NCBI RefSeq assembly: GCF_001522545.3
Contig: NC_031769.1
Span: 9,971,224 to 10,035,223, forward strand
Reading direction: 5' to 3'
Length of the DNA stretch: 64,000 nucleotides
Source of the DNA: Parus major
Lineage: Eukaryota; Chordata; Aves; Passeriformes; Paridae
Shown piece by piece: positions 26,301 to 40,515 of the stretch. Both the position numbers and the translations under genes were made by a program. How positions within the stretch are numbered: position 1 is the first letter of the stretch; every line of letters starts with the position of its first letter. The notes under the pieces were generated by a model. It was not told where the DNA came from. It saw only the letters and a list, made by a program, of their open reading frames with translations, and searched no databases.

Positions 26301-29300
26301 TAATTCAAATGCCTGATTTCTCCCTACAGTATAAAGATGTATCAAAGCTGAGATTTGTGAAGAGTTAGGAAGAAAGTTAAGCTCTACAATAAAGAGACGA
26401 TAATCCCATGCATTCAATGAGCCACTGACCCATTTCCTATCCAAGATCCTCATATAAAGAGATCCTCCTCTCTTATCAATGCACAGATCACACCAATATT
26501 GCAAACTCCTGGCAGTGCTGCTGAGGCCAGGGAGGTACCTCATTCCCATTCTGCACACCAGGAATTGGTGCCAGAGCTGTGTGCAGCAGAAACTCAACCT
26601 GAGGCTTTCTACCCCCTAGGCTAACTCCTTAGGCAGGGAAAATCCCTCCTTGTTAAGGAGACCTGTTACAATAATACACAAAGTCCCTTGCATCATGTTA
26701 TCTGAGGGTTAAGATCTCTAGGTAACACAGGTAACTTCAGTCTGTAATTCAAGCCCTTTGCCAGAACAGATTTTTTTTTCTCACTAACACCAATTAACCC
26801 AGTTAAATAGATTTAATCCATTATTGGGGTAGGAAGCTGCTGCAAGGTGTAAAAAAACCCACAATATCCTCCAGAGTTTTCCTTTGGGATCAAGTCTAAC
26901 AAGGCAAAAACACAGAATGCACCAGAGTGTGGCAGCATCAGAGGGAAGGAAGCCAAAATATTAGCTGTAGCATACAGATTTAGAAAGACAGGTTATGATA
27001 ATTGCTTTTATACAGACACTTTGGCATGGTACTATTTGAGATTAATGAACAGAGATAAGATTTAACAAAATCAGTTCCACCTGTTGCCCTGCTCTGGCTC
27101 AAACACATATTTAGAACGAAGTGCCTCCAAATGTAGTGAGCACTGAGAAGAAAAAGGACCCCTGAAGTCCTAAACCTGCCAGAAACCAAATGAAGATGGA
27201 AAATTGATCTTCTGTCCTTCATCCGTTTGACTGAAGGCAGAAATTGACTTCCTGAAAGTTATTAATTAAATTTACTGGGCAAAAATTAATCCTTTGTGTG
27301 TGGCCATCACATTATCTTTCATTATTCAAAAGACTGAAATCATACTGTTCTAGCTCTCTTCACCTTCATTTCCTCAGTCCTGGAAGAGGGTATATGAAGT
27401 GCTGTCCGCATCAGGCTAAGCTTTTAACAGTGGCATCAGTTATTGCTCCTGTTCTTGCTTCTGGGTTATTTCCTCTGAGACCTAAGGTCCAGATTTCCTA
27501 AAAGCAGCTATTCATTAAAGTTCAGATAAAGCAAAAGGGGCTTCATTCACGAGGTAAATACAAATGAAGCTTAGACCAGCATTTAGACCACATCATCTGT
27601 AGTGAATGAAATAATAGAAGGATCTTCAAAAATAGGAGTGCAATAAAAACCTGTTAAGGACTCATCCTGGCAGCAGTTGCTGTTCATGTTGGAAAATGCC
27701 CCCTCCAGCTCGGATGCAGCTGGGGCAGCTCTGCTGCAGAGGGGACAGTGTGTGGCCAAGCCCTGGTCCCACACTTGAGCTAGAGAGGGAGCCTTACGCT
27801 GGAGCTGCTGCCCCAAAAGCCCTTCCCCAGCAAGAGGAGTTCACAGTCCATGACATTTGTACAGTGCAGAGGGATGGGACAGTCACCATCACAAACTCAG
27901 AGAAAAAAATGAAAGAAAAAGGGCCAGATTTTTCAGAGATGAAAATCAGTATCGGTCCACCCTACATTGCCTATGAAAACGTTCTCAAGAACCATGAGAA
28001 ACATTAGTTTTAAATCACAACAGACACATCAATGTGCACATTACAGGAACTGTTTCATACAGCCCTATTGTTGGAAAAGGTGGTTGATACCATCCCACCT
28101 CCCAAGAATTTAACTACACTCACCACTACCAGCCATGGAAAATTACTTGCTTTTTCAGGCAAAGGAAAGACCAATAATTTTGGTATATAAAAAATTCTCT
28201 CCCTGAGCATTTCCAAGTGACCAAAGGCTCTACAGGCTCAGTTCTGCTCTGTATTCCATGAGGAACAAAATATCTGAGAGCATATTTTCATGTGTTCCCC
28301 ATTTGTCCATACATGGCTCCACAAAAATGCACCCTGCCAACACTGGCATGCCAATCATTCACGCTCACAAACACGTTTCTTTTCTGCTGGCACAAGCAGG
28401 CTACCTGCAGCTACCTTTTCTGTGCATTGGTCAGTGTACAGAAAATTTAACACTGTGAAAAACAAGTCCCTCGGATTAGAAAACAGACTACAATAAAGCA
28501 AGAATTGAATTGGCCGATTATCTCAATATGTGGTTTTAATTACCTCTAACTCATAGCAGTCTGCTCATTTGCATCCTTCAGATGAGACCTTAAATATCCA
28601 TACACTCTGTGCCTGCCTTGGACAAAGAAGATAGCTTGGGGCTTTTTGGAAAAAAAACAGATTCCTGCCTTGTTTCACTTGGCTGCTACAGTCCTCTGAG
28701 GTGGCTGCAATTCAGCAAAGCCACAGGGCTTGCAGCTTGGGAATTAGGATGGAAATTGTTACATGAATGCAAATACTGTTCTTGGTCTTTTCTTGAAAAA
28801 AACACCTATTTACTCACCAGCCTTAAAAATTAAATGAGGTTCTAATTAAGGAACAATAAGCCACAAAGAAAAAAGCAAAACCTGACAAGAGTAGCCCAAA
28901 ATGCACAATTTAAGACTAAATAGATCAAATAACCAAGTTATCACTTAAACCAAAGTTATCTAAAAAGGAACCAAAAAAATAAAGGAAAGATAGAAATTAA
29001 AATGAGCTTGGCGGAGTCAAAAGAAAAGCTGAGAAAATGAAAGACAAAGTATTAGACCTTGACCACAGGAGCTGATTGGAGTTTATTAGTGAATGAAATC
29101 CCAGTTTAACAAAAATGCATTATTACAGTCTGAATGTGCCTAGCTCTTTGTAGGGCACCCAGAGAGGATTAATCTCCTGCCCCACCTCCTTTTACACACA
29201 GCAGCCACAATCCAGCCCCTCAAGTCTGACTACTGCAAAATGCCAATCAATTTTTTGAAGTGGCAGCTTCAAAATTACATTTCATGGCATCCTCTTACTT

Positions 29301-32300
29301 CAGATAAAACAAATACTGCTTTACTTATGCCATGCTCACAAGAACACCAGTTCTGAAGCATCAGGTGTAAATACTAGAGCAGACACGCTACACCATTGGT
29401 TTCAGATACCTGAATTAAGTGTTCCAAGCTATGGTAAGGCACTGCTGCAGCTTACAGCTGAAGCACAGTATGGAACCTGACAAGTGCATCTGAAATCCTG
29501 TAATTTTAACCTAGTTGTCACTTCATACTACAGCTGATCAGCTTCCTCAAACATGGCACAACTATCTATTGCATTTTCAGAAGCCTTCACCTTCCCTTGT
29601 TCTTACAATAACCCTCTCCCAAGCCATGAGCCTGAGGATGAGGACAGGTGCAAAGTAAGCACATTACTTAAGAAAGGAAAATCACTTTTAATTACCAGAT
29701 TGCAGCCTTAGCTGCAGAATTGCAGAGACCTGTAATTTTGATCTCTGCCTGAAGATATGCTTGGCACTAGGGCAGTGTTCAGTGACACCAGACTGTTTCA
29801 GATTGCAGGGTGGCAGGACCCTGGTTCACAACTGCAGTTTTGGAAGCAGGGAGGGCAGAAGGGGTTCCAGCCCCCGGCTGGGTCAGCCAGCAGACCCTGC
29901 AGAGAACAGCTCTGCCCAGGGAGGAGAGGCCTCCCCATCTCCACGGGAGACTGCACCTATGAAGAAGTTTAAAGCCCCTGAAGATCTGTCCAATAAAATC
30001 AATTCCAACTCTGTGGAAATAAACCTTAAATTTGGCACTAAAAGCTGATTCTATTTCTTTCTTGCTGGGAGAAAGACTTCCTCACTGTTCTGTTTGAACT
30101 GGTTAGTCACACACCAGGAGATAACACTGGAGAAGGTAATAAAAAATAAACTACAGCAACAATGAACAGTTCTAAACAAATCAGGATGGTTTAACACAAT
30201 TCTGGCAGCCAGGGAGAGAACTCTGAGGAGGTGAAGTCTTGGGCTCCAGGCTCAGCTTTACCTTAATCAACAAGCTTGTTTAGAAACAAACTGGCAAATA
30301 CAGTGACCTCTCTGCCCTGCCCTTACATGCTTATCGTGTTTTGACTAAAAGGTTGTTATCAAAAGATGAGCAAGTTCCAAGCACTATCTCATTAAACCCT
30401 CTACTGTTTTCCTGAAGAAAAGTGCACCAATAGTACATCCTACAAGTTCCATTTCTTTGTAATAATTACACTACAGAAATAGTTTCTTCATATTAAGTAT
30501 TGGCAGGGCAGTTCTAAAAGAATCAGTAGCCAAACATTGCACTTAGTATCTGCCATTTTAATAACCACCTCTACTTCTACTGAACAATTTAATATACAGT
30601 TGAAAAATTCTAATAAATCTTGTGACTGGCACCCATCTCTCTCTATTTTATCTCATTATAGGTTTCTTGCTTGCTATAATTTTGTAGAAATGGTAGCTTT
30701 AGTTTTCTGAGACAGTGTTGAATTTGAAAAAATTGAGATATACACCACACAGTTTCAAGGCAAGATAAAAAGTACCTCCATTCACAAGTGTAACTGACTG
30801 TTCCTACTCCGCAGGACGCTTCCATCGCTAACCACCCACCCTCTCCTCTTTTTAAGTAAGGCTGCAGCTGGTCTCCAAGAGGTTCTAAATTAAGGCAGGA
30901 ATGTAGTACAAAGTGCATGTGCATGAATTCAGATCTCTCCACACCCACTGAAACGCATCTCCAGAGAAACAAAAGCCCAGTAGAGCAAGGGATGGAGAAA
31001 TCAGCACTTGTGCTCCGTGACACCCATCTTACAAAGCAACTGCTAAATGTGTCTCAGGAGTTAGCTCATTCACCTCAAGAGCTCTTAACCACTAGTTAGT
31101 AAGAAACAGAATATTAAATAATACATAATCTATTTCACCTTGTGCTCTTCCATGGAATAATAAGGTATTGCAAAAATTCAAGACAACACAAAGTTGGAGA
31201 TCATAAATTATGTCCATAAACATATCTGTAAATAATATGAAATAAAGATAAATAAAACAGTCTTTTAATGGCCTGTGGTCTCAACAAGAAGTGGAAGAAT
31301 GTTCAGGAATAGATGATATTTACTTTAGAATACCTTTGCATGTTGGAAGGTAAAGATCAGATAGGTGTATGTGTACTCCACTGAAGGCCAAACCCACCAA
31401 TCAACATCCACTGGTGTGCTGTAGGGCTTTGTTTTCTTAATTCCAGGACCAAAACAAAGCCTCCTGAAAGTGAGATGAAATGCCTTTGCACCTCCTGTGG
31501 ATACTTTCACATACACAAAAGATGCCTCTGTGTTTCTCACATTCCATTTCAATCAGACATATGACACAGACAAACAAGTACGTGATGGAAGATTGAGCAA
31601 AGTCCTTCATTAACCACTTACCAACTGACCACATGTATTAACCTCACACTCTGAGCCTATGATCCCATTTACCTCCTCCAGATGTTCTCCATCCTTCTCA
31701 CATCTCTGAGCATTTCCCACAGGCTCCCATTTCTGCTGTTTTCACCAGCAGCTTCTGGTTTTGTACTTGCCATGGTTTAACAAGGGCTTCCCACCTCTGC
31801 CATTCCTACAGCTCCTGCTCTACCAGTGCTGCACTGACACATTCTGTAGAGCCATGATGCTGACTGCATCAAAAACTGACCCAGCCACACAATTCTGCAG
31901 TTTTCAAGCCAGATCAATCCCCTGGCACAGAGAGGCAGGGGTGGCACACCAGTGAGTGCATGGGAAAAGGAAGCAGCAGGAACCACTGCAGAAATCTGGT
32001 CTACCACTGAACTGCAGCCCTAGGCTGTGCTGTCCCTACTCCCACCCTCTTTTCCATGACCACCATTCCCCACCTGGCAGCACTGGCAACTCTCACCTGG
32101 AGTTCCTCATCCTCCAAGTTTCACACAGCACTTTGCTAGCAGTGACATGTGCAGCTCAAAACTCTGTTCCAATAACTTATATCAAAATGCCATGGCTCCA
32201 TGTCAGATTTTAAAGTCTGATAACTTACACATTTTGTTTATTAAAGAGATGGAAGTGAAAACAGATGAAATTTGGATAGGCATACTCTCATGTTATTCAT

Positions 32301-33436
32301 ACTAGCATATATCCCAATCGCCATTTATTTCTGTGCATATGTAAACTGATGATGGATGAGATGAAAAGTCTTTTTTTCAAGAATTCCCATTATAAAATGA
32401 ATTAGTGAAAAATCCCAGCTTACTAAGCCATTACACACTCTGACTCAATTTTGATCTATATTGATTTAATGATATTTCTTGGAGCTAAAACTAGCTGGTA
32501 TGTTATTATGTATTTACAGAAAATAAAGGAACTAGAAATCTAGTGGTACAGGTTAATCAAACTGTCAACAAAGCTTCTTTGCTGCATAGCATAATCCACA
32601 CAGCAATCTCAAAATACATTACAGAGCATTTTATAACGCAAATAAACTTTAGCAGGTTTTATTTTATCCATAAAACACTGTCACCTCTAAGGCACTAAAA
32701 TATTATATCAGAGCTGGAATTTTACTTGAGATGCTGCATGTATTTGGACTTGAGCAGAATCTGGAGAGTTTCCAGATGTTAAAACCAAAGCCCAGGACCC
32801 CCTGGTTGAGCTGGGGTGACCAGAACCTCGACTGAAAGTCCACCGGTTAAATCCACATCCCAAATGCCAAGCAGCTACAGAACACTGCTGTGCTACAGCA
32901 CACAGGTAATGGGACCAACCAAACCTGGGTGGAAAATTCAAAAGCTCATTTTATTTGCTGTTTTCTGAGGAAGTTACATGGAAAAACTCAAATTGGATTC
33001 AAAACAGAGGGAGAGGGAACTCCACTGGGCCAAGCCTCACCTCAGTCACACCATCTTTACAACCATTACAACTCTTATTTATTCACAAACAAAATTTCAA
33101 CTGAAATGGAGGTGACCCAGCAAAGCATCTGCTAGAGAGGGGAAGATGACAGTCTTCAAATTGGTGGTTTCATACATCTTACTGCAGTGTATGTAGGCTG
33201 ATTTTATACCCTCTCCAGTCTCATTCACAATGCTTAAAGACAAAACTGCAATGCTAAGCATTGCTTGGGCCATGAATCATAATGTGGAGCAGTTACTCAC
33301 ACAGAAAATACACGACTTACTGATTCATCAGCCTGAACATAATAGACCCCTGTCCTACAAGGTAACTTAATTTATTTATTTAAATTAAACATGACCCTCA
33401 AGGCAGTAAACTTGCTTTCAAATTTCAGATAATAAC
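14321..33436. other. Unique intron sequence with scattered low-complexity tracts
   Basis: About 19 kb without a supportable gene. Visible low-complexity features: an imperfect ACC-rich stretch at 14328-14352, an 18-base T run at 20368-20385, an imperfect duplication of TATTTATCACAAAAA at 20553-20588, a repeated TAAATCTAAAATGG at 19816-19829 and 19844-19857, and a GC-richer pocket at about 23285-23520 where several overlapping ORFs (up to 99 codons) occur on both strands. None resembles a known protein. Confidence 0.5.
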
Positions 33437-35151
33437 ACAGGTCCTGGTTTCAAGTGCCATTGAAATCAGTGGAAAGATTCAGAAACACTTCCAAAGGCTT
33501 TGGATTGAGCTCATGGAATGCTGGATCCTGTTTGAGCCTGCCCATTACCACCAGCAGTCTCAGCAGCAGAAAAGCAGAAAGAAGGGACCACAGAGGACTC
33601 CAATTACATAGCACAGCTTCAGTGCCCAGCAACTGGTCAGCCAGGCTACGAAACACCAAGTGCCTGACCTCTTTTTGCTTGAAGAATTATGAATTTCTGC
33701 AAACCTTACTTGGAATTACTAAGGACAGGAAGGATAATGACATCTCATTTCAAGCCCTGTGGCACACACAGTGTCAAAATACAGAAAAACTCATAGCTGC
33801 CACACTACAACTCTTATTCCACTTCCAAAATTCACCTCCTCAGAATCTGTGCAAATCTTATGTCTCTCTAAAGCCAGTGATGACTGACGACATTAGATCA
33901 CAGGAAACCTTATACCAAAATCAGTAAAATACACACAAAATTTCTGTGGATACTTAATATAAATTAAAATTTGGTCTATGGATAAATTGCAATTTTTAAA
34001 GATTGAATATATTTAATATTGTTGCACTCTCACTTTAAAGAAGTCTACGCATCAAAGTGGAAGGTACCATCCTAGCTACATATTTTGTTGTTAAAATTAT
34101 CTAATCCTCCTACAATAGTATCACCCAGAGACCTCAACTGACACACTGCATTCTGTATCTTCTGCAGCAAAAAGCAGGCAGAACGGAAAAGAACAAAACA
34201 TGGAAATGTGTTGCTAGGATAGAACGTCATGGAAACCAAATGCATTGCACTTAAATAGTGTGCCATTCTGTGTGTGCTTTAACACACAGGAATACTTCAT
34301 TTTCCTTGAAGTTTAATCATTTGCCTTTGGTGGATTTAGATTCAGTTGTTTGGATTTTTTATAGCACACCTGAGTTTAAATTTGAAATGTGTTAACCAAA
34401 TATTGTCTTAGATTTTAATCTCTACCACTCAATATGGATGATGGGATATTATAAATCCAATTTGGGCAGATTTTTTTTCTACTAAAGCCTTGCAGAATCA
34501 TATCCCAAAATGTCATGCGAATTATCACTTCGGATCTGATGCATCTCTCTTCTCTCATCCTGTTAGTTTCTGAAACCCCAAGGACATTCTGAAGGAGAAC
34601 AAATGAAAATGAAAATTTAGTTGCTGTGCAGAGCCTCAGGGGGCTTTTCTATTGATGTCTCTGGAGAGCAGGGAGCTAAGGTGGGAAAAAGTTTTCAAGA
34701 GAGAATTTTCCAGCAACGCATTTCAGCCCATGGTCTTCTCTCTCTTAAAAAAATCCATTAAAGGTTCAAAAAAATCTTACAGTCTTTCAATGATTACATT
34801 TCCTCTGCACACTTGAAATTTCAATATCATGGGTTTCTAAACAGTAAGCCACTGTTTGCCAGATACAGCAACAGAATGTAAAAAAGGCACATTGCCACTT
34901 TGTAAGAGCACATCCCACTATGAAGCCACATATCCAGTACACAGTATTTTCAGGATGCTTGCCCATTTGAAACCAACCCACAAAATGAAGTTAAATGACC
35001 TCTGAACACAGTCTCCAGAATGTCATGTTGTCACTTCCCAGCTAGGGAGCTGGGATTTACTAAATACATTTCATCACTACTAAAGTGCAAAGAAGACACT
35101 GTAAACAGCATTTTCATATAGCATGATCACTACTATATTTTCCTCTTGTCA

Positions 35152-35191
35152 CAATAATAATAATGATAATAATAATTATTATTATTATAAT
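35152..35191. repeat. Trinucleotide repeat (AAT)n/(ATT)n, self-complementary
   Basis: AAT units on the plus strand, broken once by GAT, turn directly into ATT units near 35175, so the two halves are reverse complements and could fold into an AT-only hairpin or cruciform. Confidence 0.8.
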
Positions 35192-37374
35192 CTTCATCAT
35201 AGTACAAGTGATTCTGCTTGTGAGAATTTGAATGGCAGACACTTCACATAGTCAAAAACATCCTTTTTCCTCCACCTGCTGCTATCTAATGCAGCACCAA
35301 AAGTACCATTGTGATGTTACCTAGAGCATCCCTTTAAGACTTTGGGCTTTGATTAAGAAAAAGAAGTTGGACTGAGTAAAAAACCATTTCCGTGCATTTC
35401 CCAACAGGCCTTGTACTTTGCCTGAATACTGTGTAAAACTGTCCTTGTACAGAATGTGTACCTTTTGAAAAACAAACAGATCTTCTAGACAGGACATGAT
35501 ACTACCTCAAAGCACACCATAGAATCAACAGATTTCCATGTGGCTTTGGGAACAGGATAAGGTCTCACCCACAGTCCCAGACTTGCAGCTTGCAGAATTA
35601 TAAGCATTAGGAGAGCAGGAAGTAGGACTGAAAAGGATTTCATGGTAAGTCCTTCATTAGTCCTGGCAGCATCTGAGAATTGGACTGAACACTGAGCAAG
35701 TTCCCTCACTGTATTTGTATGCATTTATATGGCTTAAATATATCCAAGTGTGGCATTTCCATGATCTTTTCTAATCAAGCTCATTTTGGAAAATATCCAA
35801 AACAGAAGTGGAAACAAATGAGCTGGAGTTAAAGCACACCAAAGACAACTACAGTATAAACCAGAAGGAAAAAAAGTCCTTTTTTTGAAGATTGAGAGAT
35901 TTTTCTTTGGAACCATTTCCAGATATTGTCACCTTTTTAAATGGAAAGATGACTGCAAGTCTGACTATTTGCTATCAGAACGTCAGCATTCCTGCAGCAT
36001 CCAAAAGCTATAAAGGGCATTCTTTGATCCTGTTAATATGGAAATGAGGGCACAGAGAGTGCTTTCTTTAAAGAAAAACAGCTGTATCAATAAAAGCTAT
36101 TTGTGAAAGCAATGAACAATTTTCTCAACAAAATTACATTTAAGTTCTTTAAGCTGAAAATCCTTTAGTTTAACAGATACTGCAGAATCTTCCTTTTGAT
36201 GAGTGATCACATACAGCCATGGAAGAGGTTTGCCCACATTTTCCATGTGCCAGCCTCACACAGAATACTGCCAGATCTCTTGGGGGAGATCTCCAACCAA
36301 CATCACATGAAAGCAGAACAGCTCATGTGAAAGACATGCAGGATCTAACTTCAGTGGGGAAAATCAGTGAGGAAAAAGGGTACAACTTACCTTTGCTGGA
36401 AAAAGGTGGGAAGAAGAATGCTTCAGGTTAAAGCCTGGCAGTAAATATAAAATAGCATTTGCTTTCTTACCAAATGATGCCCAGAGATATTTCTAAGCAG
36501 TTTCTTCATTCTTCACAGCAGTGGCCTGGGTCTGTTCCTGAGAAGAGCCTTCCCAGCACCAGAGTAGCTCTGTGCAGGGCATCAGATGAAAATAAGAGGA
36601 ACATGGGAAAAGGAGGGATGTCAGCTCACTACCAGCCCTGGCCAAACCAGGCTGTGAAAAAGGCTATGATGGGAAGAGCCAGGCACATTGTGCAGAACAA
36701 ATCCATTATTCCTGGAGGACAACCTCCAAGCTGATGGGACAGCAGAGAATCTGGCAACCAACAAGCATTCACAGGGTAGCAGGTCAGTAAGGAAATCAGT
36801 CCTCGATTTTAGTTGCTGTTCCCCCTGCAGACACAGCCCTCTGCTGCCTGTTTGCCCTGGGCCCTTCTGAACAGGAGCTGGTACTTATGCAGACCTTGCA
36901 CTCTGACTGGAGCTGCTCTCCACACATCCCTGCAGCAGTGATGAATTCCTCTTTGTCAAGTTCAACACATGGTAATGAAGTGGAAGGAAGAGAGTGAGAA
37001 TGCTCTGATATTAGAATTAGGTAATCTATTAAGTAGCCACAGCAAGGTCCTTGTTACTAGCAAGGATCTAGAGCGTCCCTTCAACAGCTTGTCTTTGTTT
37101 AAAGCTGTTTCCTGGAAGTAAGAAAGTAACAAAGAAAAGGCCATAAATAATTGTCCAAGACATTAACTCTTTTCTCCCCTGCAGCTTTTAAAAGCAGTAC
37201 AAGCTATAAAGTACCCTATAAACAGATCTTGAGCTTCCTGTGACAACTTCAGTGTCAAGCAAAGCCTGGCACTGTGCAACAGTATTAAGTTTTCCACCCC
37301 CATTTTGAATATGGATACAGATTGCTGTAGAGACTGTTCTACAAGTCTTCTCTTTTATTAGGTCTCTGCTCCTT

Positions 37375-37394
37375 TATATATATATATATATATA
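37375..37394. repeat. Dinucleotide repeat (TA)10
   Basis: Ten uninterrupted TA units within AT-rich intron. Confidence 0.9.
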
Positions 37395-39330
37395 ATCTTT
37401 ATATTGTTCATATTTATTGTACAATATTGTGCTGTGTTGTTCACATGCTTCTGGGGCACACAGTATGTGGAATACTACTCCAAGCAACACAGGATTTCCA
37501 TTTTCTTTTGCAGCTGTGGACAGCAGATACTATCAAACTATGACAGAATTCAGAAGCTGCACACCCCCTTGCACAGACAGTGTTAACAGGCACAAGTTTA
37601 TAGCAAGTTAATTACAAACTTTCTTTTTATTTTACTTAACATTTCCTTTCTCCATACAAATGATTCTGCACTCACAATTAATTGACCATATGTATTTGTG
37701 CAACATGTACACAAATCATACCCATCACCACTTTATTGATTACTGCTACAAATCCATGGTATTAAAAAATTAGTCACGCTTTACATAAAAAAGAGGAGCT
37801 ATGTACTACTTAACAAACAGTGAGGTCACAATCCCCATCTGGCCAAAAACCATGTCATAACAAAAAGAAACAGCTGGAACTTGTACTGCAGAATTCTGCT
37901 CTGCCTTTATTTTTCTTTATATGTATTTAGCACTTTCCAAAATCATCTTAGCAAGACTTTTTAAGACTAATAACATCATCAGTTATATCAAAGGTATATT
38001 ACTTGCATATTTCAGGTGCTTTTATTGTACCTTTCAGCACGATTTTACTCACATCACTCAACCTGCCTAATAGCCACTCGTTAGGAGTTGTTAAGCTACT
38101 TATGAGCCAAGGCACAAGCTACCCACTGACACAGTTCCAGTCCTCACTTACAGAGAAGGCCATGCCAGCAACCAGGCAGCCAATCCAGGGAAGAGCAGCT
38201 TTTTATAGATCTAGTAATTTTAAGGGGAAAGGAGAAAAAAAAAAAATAAAAAAAAAACCCACAGAAAAAGAAATTTTCAAGGCTTTGTCTTCATGCTCAG
38301 TAGCAGACATTTAGTGTAACTGATGTTTGGAGACTGAAATCTGTAAGATGTTCTTACTTAAGTCTCCTCAGCAGTCTAAACCCTGGAGTAAAAATACAGA
38401 ATGAGCAAGCAGAGAGAGAAATACCAGTGCTGTTAATGTATTCATGCTCACAAACAAATGCATTATAATTCTGTCTCTAAGATCAGGCAGCAGAAACAAC
38501 ATCTCTAGAATAATAATCCATTCAGTGATATTCTCATATTGATATGTTTCTGTGATTTTGATGTTTTTACTTGATTAAAAATTGATAGTCAAACAAGTAA
38601 GCATTTGCTCTGAGTGTCCAAGTGTCAAAGAAATTGACATTTTGTTAAATGAATACTCACTTTGCTAGAATATTCAGTTGAGATTTAGTAATACTCATGT
38701 TCTAGCATGAGCAAATGCTCTTGCATTTGAGCAACACTGGTGCAGTACACATTAGTGTGCACACAGAGCCCTGCATGGCTGCCAGGCTGCTGGGGAGAAA
38801 TGTCTGTGAAAGCAGCAGTAAACCTGGCAAGGATGGAAGCACACCCACCCCTCTGCTCATACCCACCTCACCACTGGCACTAAAACCCAGGCTCCAAGGG
38901 AACTGATCAAACCTTTGCCTGGACTTTGAGATAAGGCTCACTCAGAAGTTTCAGCTGGGGAAAATGTGGTCTATAAATCTTGTCCTGAAGGGATACAGGA
39001 AATATTTACATCATTCTATGCTATTTGTGACTGCACCCTGCACTCATCAAAACTGAGGATGCCCCCAACAAGAATAATGAAAGAAAAATAGGTCAGGCTC
39101 CATTGCAGCAATTTTGAAAGCTTCACATTGAGCTATCATACAAAGGGTAAGAAAAGAGCAACCACATAATTTCCTCACATATCTAGACATAATATCAAGG
39201 AATATGACAATTTAACATCTGATTTTGTTTCACACTGGACAAAATCAGCATCTTCTTAAGCTTCCTGTTGATATAAGGTATTTGAAATACTGGATCACCT
39301 TTAGTCTCCATTTCTCAAGTCATCAGACCA

Positions 39331-39360
39331 TAATACATTTGGAGTATAATACATTTGGAG
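39331..39360. repeat. Tandem duplication, 16-base unit, two copies
   Basis: TAATACATTTGGAGTA at 39331-39346 is followed directly by TAATACATTTGGAG at 39347-39360. The copies are identical over the shared 14 bases, suggesting a recent slippage duplication. Confidence 0.8.
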
Positions 39361-40122
39361 ACTGAAAACAGCGATGTTCAATCTGCTTAGAAGTGGTTTG
39401 CAGTAAGTTACCATTTTTCTACAATCTTAATTAGTGTCCAACAGACCAGGATTAAAAGTATAAATATGATCTATTTTTAAAATAAATTAAAATTTCCCCA
39501 TACCTCTCAATTCTTCTAACAAAATCCACAAATGTGAACTAGATATTATATCTGAAGGTCAAACAGCTTTTTAAGCCAACAGAGTCATAGAAGGCTTCTA
39601 AAATCAATAAGACATATAAAACTGATTGCTACCTTATAAAAAGCATCAAATCTTTTAGCCTGGGTGACACAAATATAGCATTTCACACTGTAAGCAATTT
39701 CCTGGCAATGCAGGCCAGTTTACCTTTGCACTATGAAGGGTTTTTTGCATCTCTAGACTGCGAGTGACTGCAGTGGTTATTGAGGGAGCAGACAACTCCA
39801 TGAGGCACAGTGCAGGACCAGGAACAGCAGCTCTTGGTGGCTAGGACATGGTGTCACATGTGGGTCACCCCACACCTTGTAAGCAACCAGCCTGGCTTTG
39901 CTTCGAGGGTGGGATCATTTGTCTCTAAGGAAAAAGGATGCAGGGCAAAATAATTTAGCAGAAGCAGGAGGTTGTAGTAGCTGATGTAAGGATTCAGTCT
40001 CAAACCCTGGCTCCCCAGCCAGCCATTCCCAAAGAGCTTACCAGCTCCCCATAAGATGGCAAATGGGTGCAGGTGTTCCAAGCTCTCTGTACCCAACTGT
40101 GCTCCATGGATGGCCAACAGGG

Positions 40123-40140
40123 CAGCAGCAGCAGCAGCAG
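40123..40140. repeat. Trinucleotide repeat (CAG)6
   Basis: Six perfect CAG units on the plus strand. They fall in a chance ORF as an alanine run and are not part of a recognised gene. Confidence 0.85.
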
Positions 40141-40435
40141 GCTCTCACAATGACAGGCACGTGAAATCCACGACAAATGGCCCAGGTGTGATGTCAGGAC
40201 ACCCTCATGCCTGCAGCAAAGCCCTGCTCATGCAGCCATGCACCCAAGGGAGCAGACCCTTCTGACTGCTCTCAGCCAGGTGACTCCAAAACCCTTAGGC
40301 ACCTTTTATATTCAGTTCACAGAGCCTACACCGTGTCCAAAAATGTTCAAATCACATTAAGCTTCTCGGTTGTTTTTGAAGATGAAACTGGTAAAATTGG
40401 CATGTGTGCTGTTAAAATTCTTAATAACATTGTTT

Positions 40436-40515
40436 TCATATATATATTTTTATATATTATTTTAGATATATTTTTATATGTTATATTATTATATCTTTAA
40501 TTTTTATATTTTTAT
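40436..40515. repeat. AT-only low-complexity stretch
   Basis: Irregular TATATTTTTATAT-type sequence with almost no G or C over about 80 bases. Confidence 0.7.

Noticed and set aside
30643..31023. 126-codon minus-strand ORF
   Set aside because: Length is within chance expectation and the sequence has no recognisable domain or splice structure.
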